DNA from: Flavobacterium jejuense
GTDB taxonomy: Bacteria > Bacteroidota > Bacteroidia > Flavobacteriales > Flavobacteriaceae
Reading direction: 5' to 3'
Assembly: GCF_006491595.2 (NCBI RefSeq)
Contig: NZ_VEVQ02000004.1
Span: 171,479 to 235,478, forward strand
DNA: 64,000 nucleotides
Shown here: positions 14,831 through 24,394 of the stretch, in pieces
Position numbering within the stretch: the first letter of the stretch is position 1
Layout: the number at the start of each line of letters is the position of its first letter
Notes under the pieces: model-generated
Told to the model about the DNA's origin: nothing
What the model saw: the letters and a program-made list of their open reading frames with translations, nothing else
The model's database searches: none
Program-made: the position numbers and the translations under genes

Positions 14831-17800
14831 TGGTCTTGAAATATTGTTGTACTTTTTGATTATAATTCGGTTGCAAAGGTAAACTTTGTCTGTTTAATAT
14901 TTCTATACTATTTAAATATTCTTTAAATTCTTTTGATAACTCTTTATTAGAACCATTGTAGTCTATAATATTTGATTTAGATTTACGTTTATTATCTTCT
15001 CCTTGCTGTTGAATTGCATTTTCTAATTTAAGTAATTCATGTTTTAAATTAAGCATCTTATTCAAGGTCTCGTTCTTAAAACCTTTATTAATTAATTGCT
15101 TTTCGATATCTTTCATTTGCTGTAAAGCGTTTTGCCCTAAACCAGACATTCCTTCTTTATCTAAAGCTTTTTGCAATGCATCTCTAAGTTTTTGTTGTTC
15201 CTTAATGATATCTAATACTTTTCCAGCATCTCCCTCTTGACCATTTTCTCCTTCACCTTCTCCAGATTTATTTCCATTATCACCATTATTTCCTTCTTTT
15301 AAACCAGGCTTTTCTCCTGGTTTATCACCTTCCTTCATTCCTTCTTTCATCTTTTCTCCTAAACCTTCTTGTTTTTTTATAATATCAGGAAGTTGCATTC
15401 CTTGACCTTCTCCTTTCTTTGGCTTTCCTGAACCACTTCCTTGCATTTTCATTTGATCACGAACGTTACTTAAAAAATCAGCTAAAGTATTTGCACCAGT
15501 TAAAACATATTGTTGATGAGAAGCTCCTTTGTAAATATTATTATCAGCTAACACTTCTAAAGATTTATCTAGATTATAATGTATATTTCCTATTTCATTT
15601 AAAATAGTTTCAGTAATCATTGGATTACGTAAAGAGATTGCAAACAAACTATCGTCTATATGTTTAAATTGGTTCTTTAAATCTTGTTGTTCTTTTAAAA
15701 GCTTGTTAAATTGTAAAGATTTTATAGCGACTTTCTTAGTTTGATTTAACAATTTCTCTTCATCAAAAGAAAAAGAAAGTAAGTTGTCTAAAATTTGACG
15801 TAATAATTTAGCATCTTCTTCCATTTGTTCACTTTCTCCACCAGACATAGACATGGTCATTTTCTGAGCCATTTCCTTCATTTTTTCACCACCTGATTTC
15901 TGTTTTTGTTGTGCTTTACTATTGTTTTCTTTTTGTAATTCTTCCTCTGATTTATCTAAATCATTTTGAACATCTTCTTGTTCGTTTTTATCATTCGGAA
16001 TATCTAAGGGAGATTTTAAATCTTTATTTTCTTTGTCTAAATTCTCTAATTCTTTCTTAATAGCTTCAAATTGTTTAGTTAATTCTTTTTGTTTTTCTAG
16101 AGAATTATTCTTGTCTTTAGCTAAATTTTCTTCTTTATTTCCTAGTTCGTTTAATTTCTCGGAGATTTGTTCAGCTTTCTTTTCAACATAAAATCGTTTA
16201 GTCAATTCTACTAATTGTTCTAAATTTTTAGTTTGATTTTTACTGTTTTGTTTTAATTTATCAGCTTTTTCAAAAAGCCTGTCTTTCTCTAGTTTCTTAG
16301 ATAATTCTTCTAATTCTTTAAGAAGCTTTTCATTCTCTTTGGATTGTTTTTCCGCTTCATCTAGACGTCTTATTAATTCCTCTTTATCTTTGTCTAATTC
16401 TTTAGGATTAAAATCTTCTAAATTCTCAGAAAGTTTTTTAGTGAATTCTTTCATCATTTCATCTTGTTCTTTTTGATGATTAATGAAATCTTCAACCTTC
16501 TTTTGATCTTTAAAATCTAAGTTTGATTTTTCTTTATTTATCTTTTGAAGTTTGTCTAATTCTTTAATTTGCTTGTCTTGATTATGTAATGATTTTTCTA
16601 GACTATTAATATTTTCATTCTGTTCTTTTAATAAATTATCTTCTAATTCTGTTTTAGTAAGCTCATAATGTTTAAAAATGGAAGATTTAGTACTTTTGTA
16701 GTTATTAATTTGGTCATTATCAAATACTTCAAAATAATATTCATAATTAATTCCTTCTTTTAATTGGATTCCATTTGGAAAACTATAAACAAAACGATCT
16801 ACGGCTTCTTTATTAATGCTTAAACTATATTTATTTAAAACAGAAGGAATGTTTTTATCATAATAAACTAACTGCAATTTTGATAAACCATAATCATCAG
16901 CAATTTGACCAATGATAATTTTTTCTTTAATTCTTAAACTATCAGGAGCAAATTGAGTTGTAATTGTTGGAAATTGATCTTTTATAATATTAATTTGATA
17001 TTGTAATCTTTCAAAATTAGAAATATTAGAATTAGAAGTTACAATTTCATAATTAGTGGCATTATTTACTCGCATTGAATAAGTGAAAAGATTATCTGAA
17101 CTCTTAAAAGAATTACTTTTTGAAGCAGAAATAAAATCAATTTCTGAAGTAGAAGATGAAGCAATTTTCCAATTAATTAAAGTTCCTTCAGGTACAATAG
17201 CATTTCCAGAACCTTCAATAATTTCTGCATTTTTCTTTAAATAAGAAGGGTATTGCAAAAACATCTGGAAATTTGAAATAGATGGAACATCAATAACTTT
17301 TAAAATATGTTCTTTACTAACAATATTATTTGATTGTAAATAAAAACTGATATTAGTACTTACATTTTTAAAAGTAAAATTAAAAAAACCATTACCTCTA
17401 TTTTCTAAAAAATATTCTTCATCTCCAATTACTATAGAAGCATTTTCTGGAACAATAGTCCCAATTGTTTTTACTGTTAAAGTAAAATCATTATTCTGTT
17501 GGGTTGATAATTTATCATTAATGATTACAAATTGGAATGGAGCGGGAGGAATGTATTGTGTTTGAAAATGAACTACTCTATCAAAACTATTAGAGATAAT
17601 ATTAGAGTTACCTGAAATAAAAAATAATACTAAGAGTAAAACAGGAACTATTACATAAGGCAAGAACTTTTTATTATTTGAAAAAGAAATAGCGTTTGAA
17701 AAAGGTATTGGTTTTAAATTATTTGCTTTTTGTTCTATAGAAGCAATCGCTAATTCAGAAGGAGTTTCAATAGAAGATAATTGCAAAAAATTTAAAAGAG

Positions 17801-18119
17801 AATCCTTAACATCATCAAAATGATCACCAATAATTTTAGAAGCTTCCTTATAATTTAAACCATGAGTTAATTTGAATAGTTTAAAAAGTGGAAAACAAAT
17901 AAAACGAAATAATAAATACAATTCAACTAAAACGAATAACCAAAAAAGTAACGTTCTACCAATAATAGATAACCAAAGAAAATGTTCAATTAATAGAGTA
18001 AGGATAAAGTACAAGAGTCCTAAACCAATAAAAAGCAACGTTCCCTTTATTAATTCATTATAATAGAATTTTTTTATAAATAATTCGAGCTTACTGTAAA
18101 TAATAGATTTTGCTTCCAA
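14823..18119 (-). CDS. DUF4175 family membrane protein with long coiled coil
   Basis: The 1098-residue protein has two membrane segments near the N-terminus (about residues 26-44 and 50-72) and a third at about 152-170. An extracytoplasmic region with beta-rich repeats follows, then a very long Glu/Lys/Gln coiled coil (about 490-800), then a Gly/Lys/Glu-rich low-complexity stretch (about 895-975). The layout matches the DUF4175 family known from Bacteroidota and Alphaproteobacteria, whose function is not established. It heads a unit with ybeY (8-base overlap) and mnmG. The size, anchor and coiled coil suggest an envelope-spanning or scaffold role, which is inference. Confidence 0.8.
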   Translation of the reverse strand: MEAKSIIYSKLELFIKKFYYNELIKGTLLFIGLGLLYFILTLLIEHFLWLSIIGRTLLFWLFVLVELYLLFRFICFPLFKLFKLTHGLNYKEASKIIGDHFDDVKDSLLNFLQLSSIETPSELAIASIEQKANNLKPIPFSNAISFSNNKKFLPYVIVPVLLLVLFFISGNSNIISNSFDRVVHFQTQYIPPAPFQFVIINDKLSTQQNNDFTLTVKTIGTIVPENASIVIGDEEYFLENRGNGFFNFTFKNVSTNISFYLQSNNIVSKEHILKVIDVPSISNFQMFLQYPSYLKKNAEIIEGSGNAIVPEGTLINWKIASSSTSEIDFISASKSNSFKSSDNLFTYSMRVNNATNYEIVTSNSNISNFERLQYQINIIKDQFPTITTQFAPDSLRIKEKIIIGQIADDYGLSKLQLVYYDKNIPSVLNKYSLSINKEAVDRFVYSFPNGIQLKEGINYEYYFEVFDNDQINNYKSTKSSIFKHYELTKTELEDNLLKEQNENINSLEKSLHNQDKQIKELDKLQKINKEKSNLDFKDQKKVEDFINHQKEQDEMMKEFTKKLSENLEDFNPKELDKDKEELIRRLDEAEKQSKENEKLLKELEELSKKLEKDRLFEKADKLKQNSKNQTKNLEQLVELTKRFYVEKKAEQISEKLNELGNKEENLAKDKNNSLEKQKELTKQFEAIKKELENLDKENKDLKSPLDIPNDKNEQEDVQNDLDKSEEELQKENNSKAQQKQKSGGEKMKEMAQKMTMSMSGGESEQMEEDAKLLRQILDNLLSFSFDEEKLLNQTKKVAIKSLQFNKLLKEQQDLKNQFKHIDDSLFAISLRNPMITETILNEIGNIHYNLDKSLEVLADNNIYKGASHQQYVLTGANTLADFLSNVRDQMKMQGSGSGKPKKGEGQGMQLPDIIKKQEGLGEKMKEGMKEGDKPGEKPGLKEGNNGDNGNKSGEGEGENGQEGDAGKVLDIIKEQQKLRDALQKALDKEGMSGLGQNALQQMKDIEKQLINKGFKNETLNKMLNLKHELLKLENAIQQQGEDNKRKSKSNIIDYNGSNKELSKEFKEYLNSIEILNRQSLPLQPNYNQKVQQYFKTND

Positions 18120-18241
18120 TGTAACAAGAGTTTATAACCGATAAATTTACAAAAATTTAATTTTCAAACTGTTAATATTAATCAAATTAAAAATAACAAA
18201 ATTTATTTATAATTTAAAAACATGAACTTAGATTGGTATTG

Positions 18242-18249
18242 TATCTTTG
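18242..18249 (+). promoter_or_regulatory. -7 element for gltX
   Basis: TATCTTTG fits the Bacteroidota -7 consensus TAnnTTTG and lies 42 bases before the gltX ATG. I do not see a good -33 TTTG at the expected distance. Confidence 0.5.
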
Positions 18250-18291
18250 CTTAATATATTTTAAACAAAATTAAAATCAATTTTTTAAGAA

Positions 18292-19794
18292 ATGTCAAAA
18301 CCAGTTAGAGTACGATTTGCTCCAAGTCCAACAGGTCCATTACACATAGGTGGTGTAAGAACGGCTTTATTTAATTATTTATTTGCTAAAAAAAATGGTG
18401 GTACTTTCTATATACGAATAGAAGATACAGATCAAACCCGTTTTGTAGCCGAAGCTGAATCTTATATATTTGAAGCTTTAGAATGGTTAGGAATTGCACC
18501 TGATGAAACCATTGGAAAAAATGAAAAATTTGGTCCTTATAGACAAAGTGAAAGAAAAGATATTTACAAACAATATGCTGATCAATTAGTAAATTCAGGT
18601 TGGGCATATTATGCTTTTGATACAGCAGAAAAACTAGATGAATTAAGAAAAGAAGCAGAAGCTAATAAAAAAACATTTATTTATAATCATACTGTTAGAG
18701 AAACTTTAGATACATCCTTATTATTATCAAAAGAAGAAACAGAAAAAAGAATAGCAAATGGAGAACATTATGTTATTCGATTTAAAACACCAGTAAATGA
18801 GGTTTTAGAAATTGAAGATATTATACGTGGAACAGTAAAATTTGATACCAATCTTTTAGATGATAAAGTATTATTTAAAAGTGATGGAATGCCTACTTAT
18901 CATTTGGCAAATATTGTAGATGATCATTTAATGGAAACTTCACATGTAATACGTGGAGAAGAATGGTTGCCAAGTGTTCCCTTACATTATTTATTATATA
19001 AAGCTTTTGAATGGGATGCACCACAATTTGCACATTTACCATTAATATTGAAACCTGTAGGAAACGGAAAATTATCAAAACGTGATGGAGATAAAATGGG
19101 CTTTCCAGTATTTCCTCTTGAATGGAAAACCGCAGAAGGAACCTCTATGGGTTACAGAGAAAACGGATTTTTCCCTGAGGCTGTAGTTAATTTTTTAGCC
19201 TTATTAGGTTGGAATGATGGAACAGAACAAGAAATTTTTTCTTTAGAAGAACTAATAGAAAAGTTTGATTTAAACCGAATTCATAAAGCAGGAGCGAAGT
19301 TTGATCCCGATAAAAATAAGTGGTTCAATCATCAGTATTTACAAAAACAAAATGATGAGCATTTAGCTGAGTTGTTTAAAATTGAATTGGATAAAAAAGA
19401 AATTTCAACTTCACTTGACTTAACAAAAATTGTTTCATTAGTAAAAGAGCGTGCTAATTTCGTTACAGAATTATACGATTTATCAGATTATTTTTTTGAA
19501 GCACCAACTTCCTATGATGAGAAATCGTCCAAAAACTGGAAAGAAGAAACTCCTGAATTAATGCAAAAAGTGATAGAGGAATTAAATAAAATAGAAGATT
19601 TCATTTCAACAAACATAGAAACTGTTTTAAAAGAATGGATGACAATAAATGAAATAGGAATGGGGAAAGTAATGCAACCGCTTCGTTTAAGTCTTGTAGG
19701 AGCTTTAAAAGGACCTCATTTATTTGATATTATTGAAATGATTGGTAAGGAAGAAACAGTCAAAAGGATAGAGAAAGCAATTGAAACTTTATAA
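18292..19794 (+). CDS. gltX: Glutamate--tRNA ligase
   Basis: This class I aminoacyl-tRNA synthetase charges tRNA-Glu. The 500-residue protein has the HIGH-type signature RFAPSPTGPLHIGGVRTALFN (from residue 8; HIGG is the active motif), the glutamate-specific segment YIRIEDTDQTR, and the KMSKS-type motif KLSKRDG. The C-terminal helical domain recognises the anticodon. It is followed by a hairpin terminator shared with the convergent gene at 19828. The length and motifs are complete. Confidence 0.97.
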   Translation: MSKPVRVRFAPSPTGPLHIGGVRTALFNYLFAKKNGGTFYIRIEDTDQTRFVAEAESYIFEALEWLGIAPDETIGKNEKFGPYRQSERKDIYKQYADQLVNSGWAYYAFDTAEKLDELRKEAEANKKTFIYNHTVRETLDTSLLLSKEETEKRIANGEHYVIRFKTPVNEVLEIEDIIRGTVKFDTNLLDDKVLFKSDGMPTYHLANIVDDHLMETSHVIRGEEWLPSVPLHYLLYKAFEWDAPQFAHLPLILKPVGNGKLSKRDGDKMGFPVFPLEWKTAEGTSMGYRENGFFPEAVVNFLALLGWNDGTEQEIFSLEELIEKFDLNRIHKAGAKFDPDKNKWFNHQYLQKQNDEHLAELFKIELDKKEISTSLDLTKIVSLVKERANFVTELYDLSDYFFEAPTSYDEKSSKNWKEETPELMQKVIEELNKIEDFISTNIETVLKEWMTINEIGMGKVMQPLRLSLVGALKGPHLFDIIEMIGKEETVKRIEKAIETL

Positions 19795-19800
19795 AACAAG

Positions 19801-19828
19801 AAACCCAGCGATTTGCTGGGTTTTCTCT
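19801..19828. terminator. Hairpin terminator between convergent gltX and barrel gene
   Basis: AACCCAGC (19802-19809) pairs with GCTGGGTT (19815-19822), followed on the plus strand by TTCTCTT. The gene on the minus strand ends at 19828, so the hairpin may serve both directions. Confidence 0.75.
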
Positions 19829-20478
19829 TAAAGATAAAAAGTAATCATACCACTTAGAATTCCATAATTAGCTTTGAATTTTTTGTCTCCATTTAATAAT
19901 TTTAAATCGTCCTTTTTATTTAAATTATTCATAAAATTATTAACTCCATACTGATAAGCCACATGTAAACGCACATTTTTTATTCCAGCAGTAATTCCAG
20001 CATAAATATTTCCATTTATTTTGGTAACATCCACAATATCATTTGCTGTTAATAGAGGGCTATCCTTTAGAAACTTCAATTTATCTTTTTCATCAATACC
20101 TAATTTTCCATTCACTTGAAGTACGGGTCCAATTTCAACAGTCAAATGATTTTCAATAATCATATAACTACCAGTTAAAAAAACTTGCACTCCAGATAAA
20201 GTATACTTAATATCTTCAGCTCCTACTAATGGTTGCAAAGAAAAATTACTTTGAGTAAAGTGCATTCCAAAAGCCATTTGCCAGTCATTATAATAATTTC
20301 CTCTTAAAGAAAAACCAGCAGTCCAACCCATTTCTGGTTTTGCATTAAATTGATCAGAGAACAAATCCATTTGGGTTATACCACCCGAAATACCAATCTG
20401 GTTGCTATCTCTTCTCCCATATTGAGCGTGAATAGTGAAACAAAAAAATAGGGTTAATAAACAAATAATTTTTTTCAT
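19828..20478 (-). CDS. Small outer-membrane beta-barrel protein (PorT-like), unknown function
   Basis: The 216-residue protein has a signal peptide (MKKIICLLTLFFCFTIHAQ) followed by alternating hydrophobic strands ending in a C-terminal aromatic (GMITFYL), as in outer-membrane barrels. Segments such as QIGISGGITQMDL, GWTAGFSLRGNYY and NGNIYAGITAGIKNVRLHVAYQYGV resemble the PorT/OMP_b-brl group widespread in Bacteroidota. No specific role can be given. It is convergent with gltX and divergent from the SPFH gene. Confidence 0.6.
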   Translation of the reverse strand: MKKIICLLTLFFCFTIHAQYGRRDSNQIGISGGITQMDLFSDQFNAKPEMGWTAGFSLRGNYYNDWQMAFGMHFTQSNFSLQPLVGAEDIKYTLSGVQVFLTGSYMIIENHLTVEIGPVLQVNGKLGIDEKDKLKFLKDSPLLTANDIVDVTKINGNIYAGITAGIKNVRLHVAYQYGVNNFMNNLNKKDDLKLLNGDKKFKANYGILSGMITFYL

Positions 20479-20575
20479 GTTATAAATTTTTAATAAAATT
20501 AAGGTTATTAATTAAATCGTGTAACTTTTTTCGATAAAAAGCGTATAATAACTATAAACCAATTAAACATTCATT

Positions 20576-21553
20576 ATGAATCCCATTTTAATTATTTTCC
20601 TTGTTATAGGATTATTCATTTTATTAAGTTCATTCTTTACTGTAAAACAACAAACTGCTGCAATTATAGAGCGCTTTGGTAAATATGCAAGTACTAGAAC
20701 TTCTGGATTGCAATTAAAAGTTCCAGTTGTAGATAGAATTGCTGGAAAAGTTAATTTAAGAATTCAACAATTAGACGTTATTATTGAAACAAAAACAAAG
20801 GATAACGTTTTTGTTAAACTAAAAGTTTCTGTTCAATTTAAAGTATTACAAGAAAAAGTGTATGAAGCTTTTTACAAATTAGAATATCCTCATGATCAAA
20901 TTACTTCTTATGTATTTGATGTAGTACGCGCAGAAGTTCCAAAATTAAAGTTAGATGATGTTTTTGAAAGAAAAGATGATATTGCTGTAGCTGTAAAAAG
21001 AGAATTGAACGAAGCGATGTCTACTTATGGATATGATATCATCAATACGTTAATTACAGATATTGATCCAGATATTCAAGTTAAAAATGCTATGAACCGT
21101 ATTAACGCTGCTGATCGTGAAAAAACTGCTGCTGAATATGAAGCAGAAGCTGGAAGAATCAGAATTGTGGCAAAAGCCAAAGCAGAAGCAGAAAGTAAAA
21201 GATTACAAGGGCAAGGTATTGCAGACCAAAGAAGAGAAATTGCTCGAGGTTTAGTAGAATCAGTTGATGTACTGAATAGAGTAGGTATTAATTCTCAAGA
21301 AGCTTCTGCACTAATAGTTGTTACTCAACACTATGATACACTTCAAGCTATCGGTGCAGATACAAATTCAAACTTAATTTTATTACCTAACTCTCCACAA
21401 GCTGGTAGTGAAATGTTAAATAACATGGTAGCTAGCTTTACAGCGAGTAACCAAGTGGGAGAAGCTATGAAAAAAGCAAATAGCAATAAAAGAATAAAAT
21501 CTGGTAAAAAAGATATTTTTGGAGGAACAGAAGAAAATGAATCTGAAGAATAG
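20576..21553 (+). CDS. SPFH/band 7 (stomatin-like) membrane protein
   Basis: The 325-residue protein has one N-terminal membrane segment (about residues 3-21) then a band 7 domain (VKQQTAAIIERFGKYASTRTSGLQLKVP through about 180), with the usual KTKDNVFVKLKVSVQFKV and the helical AADREKTAAEYEAEAGRIRIVAKAKAEAE (about 182-210). These proteins oligomerise at membranes and often help organise proteases or lipid domains. Relatives are QmcA and stomatins. There is no NfeD or protease partner in view. The tail (about 290-325) is charged. Confidence 0.88.
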   Translation: MNPILIIFLVIGLFILLSSFFTVKQQTAAIIERFGKYASTRTSGLQLKVPVVDRIAGKVNLRIQQLDVIIETKTKDNVFVKLKVSVQFKVLQEKVYEAFYKLEYPHDQITSYVFDVVRAEVPKLKLDDVFERKDDIAVAVKRELNEAMSTYGYDIINTLITDIDPDIQVKNAMNRINAADREKTAAEYEAEAGRIRIVAKAKAEAESKRLQGQGIADQRREIARGLVESVDVLNRVGINSQEASALIVVTQHYDTLQAIGADTNSNLILLPNSPQAGSEMLNNMVASFTASNQVGEAMKKANSNKRIKSGKKDIFGGTEENESEE

Positions 21554-21578
21554 ATATTAAATTCTAAAAAAAATTCTT

Positions 21579-21613
21579 AACGACTACTTTGAAAAAAGTG
21601 GTCGTTTTTTTAT
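21579..21613 (+). terminator. Intrinsic terminator after the SPFH gene
   Basis: AACGACTACTTT (21579-21590) and AAAGTGGTCGTT (from 21595) form a 12-bp stem with one G-T pair, followed by a T-run. Confidence 0.85.
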
Positions 21614-21950
21614 AATCTACTTTTTAAATCATTAAACAAAAAAACTATAAATTAAAAAAAATGCTTTTTAAACTTTAAATAAAATAAAAAATAAAAATAT
21701 TCTTTTTCATCCTTTAAAAAATGTAAAAATTAAATATTTTTTTATTAAAACTTAAAATAAAGCTATTTAAACAATTATTAAAGTATATAATATAAAAATA
21801 CTAAGGGTAAAAAATAAAATAGATTTAAAACAAGATATGAAAGTTAATTTTAAAAGTAAAAATCTATTATTTTTATAAAACTAATAGATTTTTTATATAA
21901 TTATCATTTACTATAAATTATAAAATAAACATCAGATAAAACTATTTAAA
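21614..21950. other. Gene-free AT-rich spacer with a second hairpin
   Basis: No coding region is visible. A hairpin at 21860-21891 (AAATCTATTA and TAATAGATTT) is followed by a T-run on the plus strand, which looks like a terminator although no gene precedes it on that strand. A segment at about 21750-21785 resembles 10681-10730. Confidence 0.5.
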
Positions 21951-21951
21951 T

Positions 21952-21990
21952 AAAAAGACTGCTAGATTTTTATTTAGCAGTCTTTTTTAT
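21952..21990. terminator. Terminator after glnS (bidirectional shape)
   Basis: AAAGACTGCTA (21955-21965) pairs perfectly with TAGCAGTCTTT (21975-21985). A- and T-runs flank it on both sides, so it can end glnS on the minus strand and anything arriving on the plus strand. Confidence 0.82.
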
Positions 21991-22004
21991 TTAATGGGAT
22001 AAAA

Positions 22005-23687
22005 TTATTGAACACTAACTTTTGCCCAAGTATCACGTAAACCAACTGTTTTGTTAAAAACTAATTTTTCAGGTGTTGAATCTCTATCCACACAGAAATA
22101 ACCTAAACGTTGAAATTGAAAATGATCTAATTCATTAGCGCTTTGTAAACTTGGTTCCACAAAACCAGTAATTACCTCTAATGAATTTGGATTAATATAT
22201 TCTTTAAAATCAACATCTTTATTTCCATCAGGATTTTCATGTGTAAATAAACGATCATAAACACGAACTTCAGCTTCAATAGCATGATTAACCGAAACCC
22301 AGTGAATAGTTCCTTTTACTTTTCTTTTACTTGCTTCAGTTCCACTTCCAGACTTTGAATCTACATCATAAGTACAATGAATTTCAGTAATATTTCCTTT
22401 TGAATCTTTTATAACAGATTCACCTTTTATGATATAAGCGTTTTTTAAACGAACTTCTGTTCCTAATGTTAATCTAAAGAATTTCTTATGTGCTTCTTCT
22501 TGAAAATCTTCTCTTTCTATATATAATTCTTTAGAAAAAGGCAATTGACGATAAGTCATTACTTCATCTTCAGGATTATTTTCTGCTTCTAAAAACTCTT
22601 CTTTTCCATCTGGATAATTAGTAATTACCAATTTTACTGGATTTAAAACAGCCATTACACGTGGTGCTACTTTGTTTAAATCTTCACGAACACAAAAATC
22701 TAATAATGAAACATCTATTAAATTATCTCTTTTAGCAATCCCAATTGTATTTGCAAAATTACGAATAGCTGTTGCTGTAATACCTCTTCTTCTCATTCCT
22801 GAAATGGTACTCATACGAGGGTCATCCCAACCCGTAACATGCCTTTCTTCCACTAATTGTAATAATTTACGCTTAGAAACAACTGTGTGGGAAAGATTTC
22901 TACGAGCAAATTCACGTTGTTTTGGTCTAACCTTAGAATCATCATAAATTTGATTTAAAAACCAATCGTATAATTCTCTGTGAGGTAAAAATTCAAGCGT
23001 ACAAAATGAGTGCGATACTTGTTCTAAATAATCACTTTCACCATGAGCCCAATCATACATTGGATAAATACACCAATCATTACCTGTTCTATGATGATGT
23101 GCGTGCATAATACGATAAATAATTGGATCACGCATTAGCATGTTATTAGCATTCATTGATATTTTAGCACGTAAAACATGGGCACCTTTTTCAAATTCTC
23201 CATTTTTCATACGCTCAAACAAATCCAAATTCTCTTCAATAGAACGATTTCTATAGGGAGAATCTGTTCCAGGAGTTGTTGGAGTCCCTTTTTGAGTCGC
23301 CATTTCTTCAGAAGACTGACTGTCTACATAAGCTTTATCTTTTTGAATCAAAAGAACTGCCCAATCATATAATTGTTGAAAATAATCAGAAGCATAACAT
23401 TCTTTTTCCCAAGAATAACCTAACCATTCAACATCTCTTTTGATAGCATCTACAAATTCTTGTTCTTCTTTTGAAGGATTTGTATCGTCAAAACGAAGGT
23501 TAACTGGAGCTTTATAATCGATTCCAAGACCAAAATTCAAACAAATAGCACTAGCATGACCTATATGTAAATATCCATTAGGTTCTGGTGGAAAACGAAA
23601 ACGTAATTTATCTTGGGATAACCCTTTTTTTAAATCTTCTTCAATGATTTGCTCTATAAAATTCAATGATTTTTCTTCCGTTGACAT
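22005..23687 (-). CDS. glnS: Glutamine--tRNA ligase
   Basis: This class I synthetase charges tRNA-Gln. I start it at the ATG at 23685-23687 (MSTEEKSLNF); a TTG 12 bases upstream is less likely. The protein has the HIGH-type motif RFPPEPNGYLHIGHASAICLNFG, substrate residues NLRFDDTNPSKE, the GlnRS segment IYPMYDWAHGESDYLEQVSHS and the KMSKS-type motif VVSKRKL. Two C-terminal beta-barrel domains follow for anticodon recognition. The presence of both gltX and glnS suggests direct Gln-tRNA charging. It is divergent from folB, and both have plausible -7 elements in the gap. Confidence 0.96.
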   Translation of the reverse strand: MSTEEKSLNFIEQIIEEDLKKGLSQDKLRFRFPPEPNGYLHIGHASAICLNFGLGIDYKAPVNLRFDDTNPSKEEQEFVDAIKRDVEWLGYSWEKECYASDYFQQLYDWAVLLIQKDKAYVDSQSSEEMATQKGTPTTPGTDSPYRNRSIEENLDLFERMKNGEFEKGAHVLRAKISMNANNMLMRDPIIYRIMHAHHHRTGNDWCIYPMYDWAHGESDYLEQVSHSFCTLEFLPHRELYDWFLNQIYDDSKVRPKQREFARRNLSHTVVSKRKLLQLVEERHVTGWDDPRMSTISGMRRRGITATAIRNFANTIGIAKRDNLIDVSLLDFCVREDLNKVAPRVMAVLNPVKLVITNYPDGKEEFLEAENNPEDEVMTYRQLPFSKELYIEREDFQEEAHKKFFRLTLGTEVRLKNAYIIKGESVIKDSKGNITEIHCTYDVDSKSGSGTEASKRKVKGTIHWVSVNHAIEAEVRVYDRLFTHENPDGNKDVDFKEYINPNSLEVITGFVEPSLQSANELDHFQFQRLGYFCVDRDSTPEKLVFNKTVGLRDTWAKVSVQ

Positions 23688-23707
23688 AATAATTTTCAAT
23701 GTTTTGA

Positions 23708-23715
23708 CAAAGATA
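23708..23715 (-). promoter_or_regulatory. -7 element for glnS
   Basis: On the minus strand TATCTTTG fits TAnnTTTG, about 20 bases before the chosen glnS ATG. Confidence 0.5.
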
Positions 23716-23744
23716 GAAAATGTTTAATTGTTTAAAGTTTAAAG

Positions 23745-23777
23745 TTGTTTAAAAGTTAAAAAAACATCCTAACTTTG
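23745..23777 (+). promoter_or_regulatory. Promoter for folB
   Basis: TTG (23745-23747) and TAACTTTG (23770-23777) are 22 bases apart, in line with Bacteroidota promoters. The folB ATG is 25 bases downstream. Confidence 0.5.
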
Positions 23778-23802
23778 AACTTAAAATAGAAAATTAAACA
23801 AT

Positions 23803-24159
23803 ATGGGAACTATCATACTACAAAATATTCGCACGTATTCTTATCATGGATGCTTAATTGAAGAAGGAAAAATAGGAAGTGATTACAAAGTGGATTTAGA
23901 AATAAAAACTAATTTAAAGAAATCAGCTAAAACAGATGAATTACATGATACAGTTGATTATGTAGATTTAAATCGAATTGTAGTAGAAGAAATGGCTATT
24001 AGAGCTAAATTATTAGAACATGTAGCCCAACGTATTATGGATAGAGTATTGAAAGAAATACCTACTGTTACTAAAGTAAAAATTGGAGTATCAAAACTAA
24101 ATCCACCTATTGGTGGTGATGTGGAAGCCGTGACTATATGGATGCAACAGAAAAGATAA
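23803..24159 (+). CDS. folB: Dihydroneopterin aldolase
   Basis: This folate-pathway enzyme cleaves dihydroneopterin to 6-hydroxymethyl-dihydropterin and glycolaldehyde. The 118-residue protein is of normal length. It opens with IILQNIRTYSYHGCLIEEGKIGSDYKVDLEI, the family pattern with the catalytic-site HG, and has DTVDYVDLNRIV, LLEHVAQRIMDRVL and a C-terminal VKIGVSKLNPPIGGDVEAV. It appears to be a single-gene unit upstream of the tRNA-Cys gene. Confidence 0.93.
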   Translation: MGTIILQNIRTYSYHGCLIEEGKIGSDYKVDLEIKTNLKKSAKTDELHDTVDYVDLNRIVVEEMAIRAKLLEHVAQRIMDRVLKEIPTVTKVKIGVSKLNPPIGGDVEAVTIWMQQKR

Positions 24160-24225
24160 TTTTTTTATTAAAACCTTAAAAAACAGAAAAATAGTACACA
24201 AAAGAGAAATATTTGGAATTTGTTT

Positions 24226-24257
24226 TTTGAATATTGAAATTTTTATATCTATATTTG
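24226..24257 (+). promoter_or_regulatory. Promoter for tRNA-Cys
   Basis: TTTG (24226-24229) and TATATTTG (24250-24257) are 20 bases apart. The tRNA begins 14 bases after the -7 element, which fits a short 5' leader. Confidence 0.7.
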
Positions 24258-24271
24258 CACACCTAAGAAAG

Positions 24272-24342
24272 GGCGTCGTGGCCGAGCGGCTAGGCACCGG
24301 TCTGCAAAACCGTCTACTCCGGTTCGAATCCGGACGATGCCT
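24272..24342 (+). tRNA. tRNA-Cys (anticodon GCA)
   Basis: A cloverleaf can be drawn: acceptor stem GGCGTCG with CGATGCC (one G-T pair), a short D stem, an anticodon loop CTGCAAA with GCA, the T arm TCCGG-TTCGAAT-CCGGA, and U at the discriminator position as expected for tRNA-Cys. The first pair of the anticodon stem (C-T) is a mismatch. CCA is not encoded. A terminator follows directly. Confidence 0.95.
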
Positions 24343-24345
24343 CTA

Positions 24346-24375
24346 AAACCTCCAAGTAAACTTGGAGGTTTTTTT
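24346..24375 (+). terminator. Intrinsic terminator after tRNA-Cys
   Basis: AACCTCCAAG (24347-24356) pairs with CTTGGAGGTT (24361-24370) around a 4-base loop and is followed by a T-run. Confidence 0.9.
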
Positions 24376-24394
24376 ATGTTTAAGAATTATGATC

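Noticed and set aside
22650..22665. CACGTG near 22656 as a further parS site
   Set aside because: The flanking arms (TTA and GTG) are not palindromic and do not fit parS; it is codon sequence of glnS.
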